NCBI GenBank assembly: GCA_041557595.1
Contig: JBFFGE010000199.1
Location: 1-8,012, forward strand
From: JAOTYV01 sp041557595
GTDB lineage: Bacteria; Pseudomonadota; Alphaproteobacteria; UBA8366
Length of the DNA: 8,012 bases
Direction: 5' to 3'
The notes beneath the pieces are model-generated. The model searched no databases. It worked only from the letters and a program-made list of their open reading frames with translations, and was not told the DNA's origin. The first letter of the stretch is position 1, and every line of letters starts with the position of its first letter. Below are positions 6,210 through 8,012 of this stretch, one piece after another. The position numbers and the translations under genes were made by a program.

Positions 6210-8012
6210 GCATGCGGCTCCCCTTGGGATCGAAGAAAACCGGGTCGACGATGTTGGCCGCAACGGCACTGCCATCCTCCAGCGGGAAATGAATTGCCTC
6301 GCCGGTTCTGCTGCGCCCGCCGCTGATCAATCCGAGGGCGATCGATCGGCCCAGGGTCGGGCTGAAATAGCTGGAGGTGACGTGCCCGACGGCGGCCATC
6401 GGCGGCTTCGGCTTGACCGTTTCGACCGCATGCGCGCCATCCGGCAGTACGACCGACGGATCCTCGGTCAACAGCCCGACATATTGCTTGCGGTCGTTCG
6501 TCACCATATTGGCGCGGCTGAGCGACCGTTTGCCGAGGAAATCCTTGCGCTTGGAGACCGCCCATTCCATGCCCAGATCGGCCGGTGTCACCGTGCCATC
6601 GGTGTCCTGACCGACCAGTATGAAGCCCTTTTCGGCGCGCAGGACATGCATCGCCTCCGTCCCGAAGGCGGCGATGCCATAGGTCTCACCCGCGGTCAGC
6701 AAGGCCCGCCACAGCGCCATGCCATAATCTGAGGGAACGTTGACCTCGTAGGACAGTTCGCCCGTATAACTCACCCGCAATACCCGGGCGGGCAAGCCGG
6801 AGACCGTGCCCGTCCGGACCGCCATATGCGGAAAGGCGGCGGTGTCGAAGTCGATGTCCCAGCATAGTTCCGCCAGCAGCCGCCGCGCATTCGGCCCGGC
6901 GACCGCGACGGTGGCGTATTGGTCGGTGACCGGGGTGCAATGGACGCGCATATGCGGCCATTCGGTCTGCAGCCATTCCTCGAGCCAGCCGAGCACCCGT
7001 TCCGCATTGCCCGACGTGGTATGCATCAGATAGTGCTCGGGACCGAGGCGCGCGGTGACGCCGTCGTCGAAGACCATGCCGTCCTCGCCGCACATCAGCC
7101 CGTAGCGGCAACGGCCTTCGCCCAGCCGGTCCCAATCGTTGGTGTACACCCAGTCCAGCAGGGCGGCCGCGTCTGGCCCTTTGAGATCGATCTTGCCGAG
7201 GGTGGAGGCATCGAGAATGCCCACGCTCCGGCGTACCGCCAGCACCTCGCGCGCGACCGCGTCTTCCATGGTTTCGCCGTCGCGCGGGTAATAGAACGGG
7301 CGGCGCCATTGTCCGACATCCTCGAAGGCGGCGCCTTGCGCTTCATGCCAGCCCTGCATCGGCGTTCGGCGTTCCGGCGCGAAGAACGGTCCGATATCGC
7401 GCCCGGCCAGCGCGCCGAACGTCACGGGCGTATAGGGCGGGCGGAACGTCGTGGTGCCGACTTCGGACACCGGCGCGCCGCGCGCTTCCGCGAGCAGCGT
7501 CAGTGCGTTGACATTGGAGGTCTTGCCCTGGTCGGTTCCCATTCCGGCAGTGGTGTAGCGCTTGCTGTGCTCGACCGAGATGTAGCCTTCACGCGCCGCC
7601 AGACCGATATCGGCGGCGGTCACGTCATTCTGGAAATCGACGAAATGCCTGCTTCCGGCATCTTCTTGATCCGCCGAGGGAATAATCGGCAACAGCCGAA
7701 TGGGGCCGCGCGTATCGCCCTCGACGGCGGGCATCGGCGTCGCGGCGGCCGGCGCGATGCCCGCATCCGCGGCGGCGGCGCGCCCGGCGGCTTCGCCTTC
7801 GGCCAGGCACTCGAACATCGTGAAGGCGCCGTTGCAGCTTCCGGCACAGCGCACCGCCTGCCGGGCCGCGCCGGGCAGGAATGTGCCGGCCGCCGCATCG
7901 AAGCGCAAGGCGCCTTGCGCCTGGGAAAACAGGTGCAGCGCCGGGGTCCAGCCGCCGGACATCAGGAGGGCGTCGCAACTGAAATCGCGGGCGGCCCCGG
8001 TGATCCCGTCAC
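6202..8012 (-). CDS. soxA: Sarcosine oxidase alpha subunit (N-terminus off window)
   Basis: The frame is open from the right edge to a TGA at 6204-6202, giving the C-terminal 602 residues of a protein that is usually about 970-1000 long. The first visible part is the end of the dinucleotide-binding oxidoreductase domain: LLMSGGWTP (15-23), HLFSQ and a CAGSCNG turn leading to a helix. Then comes FVDFQNDVTAADIG and RYTTAGMGTDQGKTSN, a signature of SoxA. The C-terminal half is the T-protein-like folate-binding region: GWHEAQGAAFEDVGQWRRP, SVGILDASTLGKIDLKG, SYTGELSYEV, and GHVTSSYFSPTLGRSIALGLI near the end. Known SoxA binds NAD+ and the folate acceptor, while the covalent FMN site lies at the SoxA/SoxB interface. 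The gene is followed directly by soxG, so soxD and soxB should lie to the right. The NAD+ site at the true N-terminus cannot be checked. N-methylglutamate dehydrogenase large subunit is a related alternative. Confidence 0.92.
   Translation of the reverse strand, partial: DGITGAARDFSCDALLMSGGWTPALHLFSQAQGALRFDAAAGTFLPGAARQAVRCAGSCNGAFTMFECLAEGEAAGRAAAADAGIAPAAATPMPAVEGDTRGPIRLLPIIPSADQEDAGSRHFVDFQNDVTAADIGLAAREGYISVEHSKRYTTAGMGTDQGKTSNVNALTLLAEARGAPVSEVGTTTFRPPYTPVTFGALAGRDIGPFFAPERRTPMQGWHEAQGAAFEDVGQWRRPFYYPRDGETMEDAVAREVLAVRRSVGILDASTLGKIDLKGPDAAALLDWVYTNDWDRLGEGRCRYGLMCGEDGMVFDDGVTARLGPEHYLMHTTSGNAERVLGWLEEWLQTEWPHMRVHCTPVTDQYATVAVAGPNARRLLAELCWDIDFDTAAFPHMAVRTGTVSGLPARVLRVSYTGELSYEVNVPSDYGMALWRALLTAGETYGIAAFGTEAMHVLRAEKGFILVGQDTDGTVTPADLGMEWAVSKRKDFLGKRSLSRANMVTNDRKQYVGLLTEDPSVVLPDGAHAVETVKPKPPMAAVGHVTSSYFSPTLGRSIALGLISGGRSRTGEAIHFPLEDGSAVAANIVDPVFFDPKGSRMHG

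Noticed and set aside
1..8012. CRISPR arrays, tRNA or rRNA genes, insertion sequences
   Set aside because: No regularly spaced repeats, cloverleaf-like sequence, rRNA-like stretch or transposase motif was seen on either strand.

Overview
The window looks like chromosomal DNA of a GC-rich alphaproteobacterium, possibly of the Rhodospirillales. The evidence is the high-GC coding bias, the tetrahydrofolate-dependent sarcosine oxidase genes, the single-chain NDP-forming acyl-CoA synthetase, and two perfect CtrA-type boxes (TTAA-N7-TTAA) in intergenic DNA. The genus cannot be fixed from the sequence alone.

Layout. Positions 1-1563 (minus) hold the N-terminal 521 residues of an NDP-forming acyl-CoA synthetase/acetate-CoA ligase family protein, whose ATP-grasp part runs off the left edge. 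Upstream on the same strand, after a 145-bp gap in which I see no convincing signal, is a flavin-reductase-like FMN-binding protein (1709-2344, minus). A 229-bp divergent gap holds small palindromes. It is followed on the plus strand by a NIPSNAP-like dimeric alpha/beta-barrel protein (2574-3233). Next come two tandem paralogous exported proteins (3431-4366 and 4564-5481) related to the N-terminal sensor domain of PilJ. They converge on the 3' end of a sarcosine oxidase operon (minus): soxG (5592-6209) overlaps by 8 nt the end of soxA (6202 to beyond the right edge). The 110-bp convergent gap contains a conspicuous two-part palindrome.

How the genes work together. SoxA and SoxG are subunits of one enzyme that demethylates sarcosine to glycine and loads the one-carbon unit on tetrahydrofolate; soxB and soxD are expected just beyond the right edge. 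The synthetase and flavin reductase may be co-transcribed, but the gap is long and no joint pathway is evident.

The most interesting part is the tandem pair. Each protein has a signal peptide and two PilJ_N-like helical modules but no HAMP, methyl-accepting, kinase or other output domain. Each gene has a perfect TTAA-TCG-N4-TTAA box about 120 bp upstream of its probable start. This suggests a CtrA-controlled pair of extracytoplasmic sensory or adaptor proteins.
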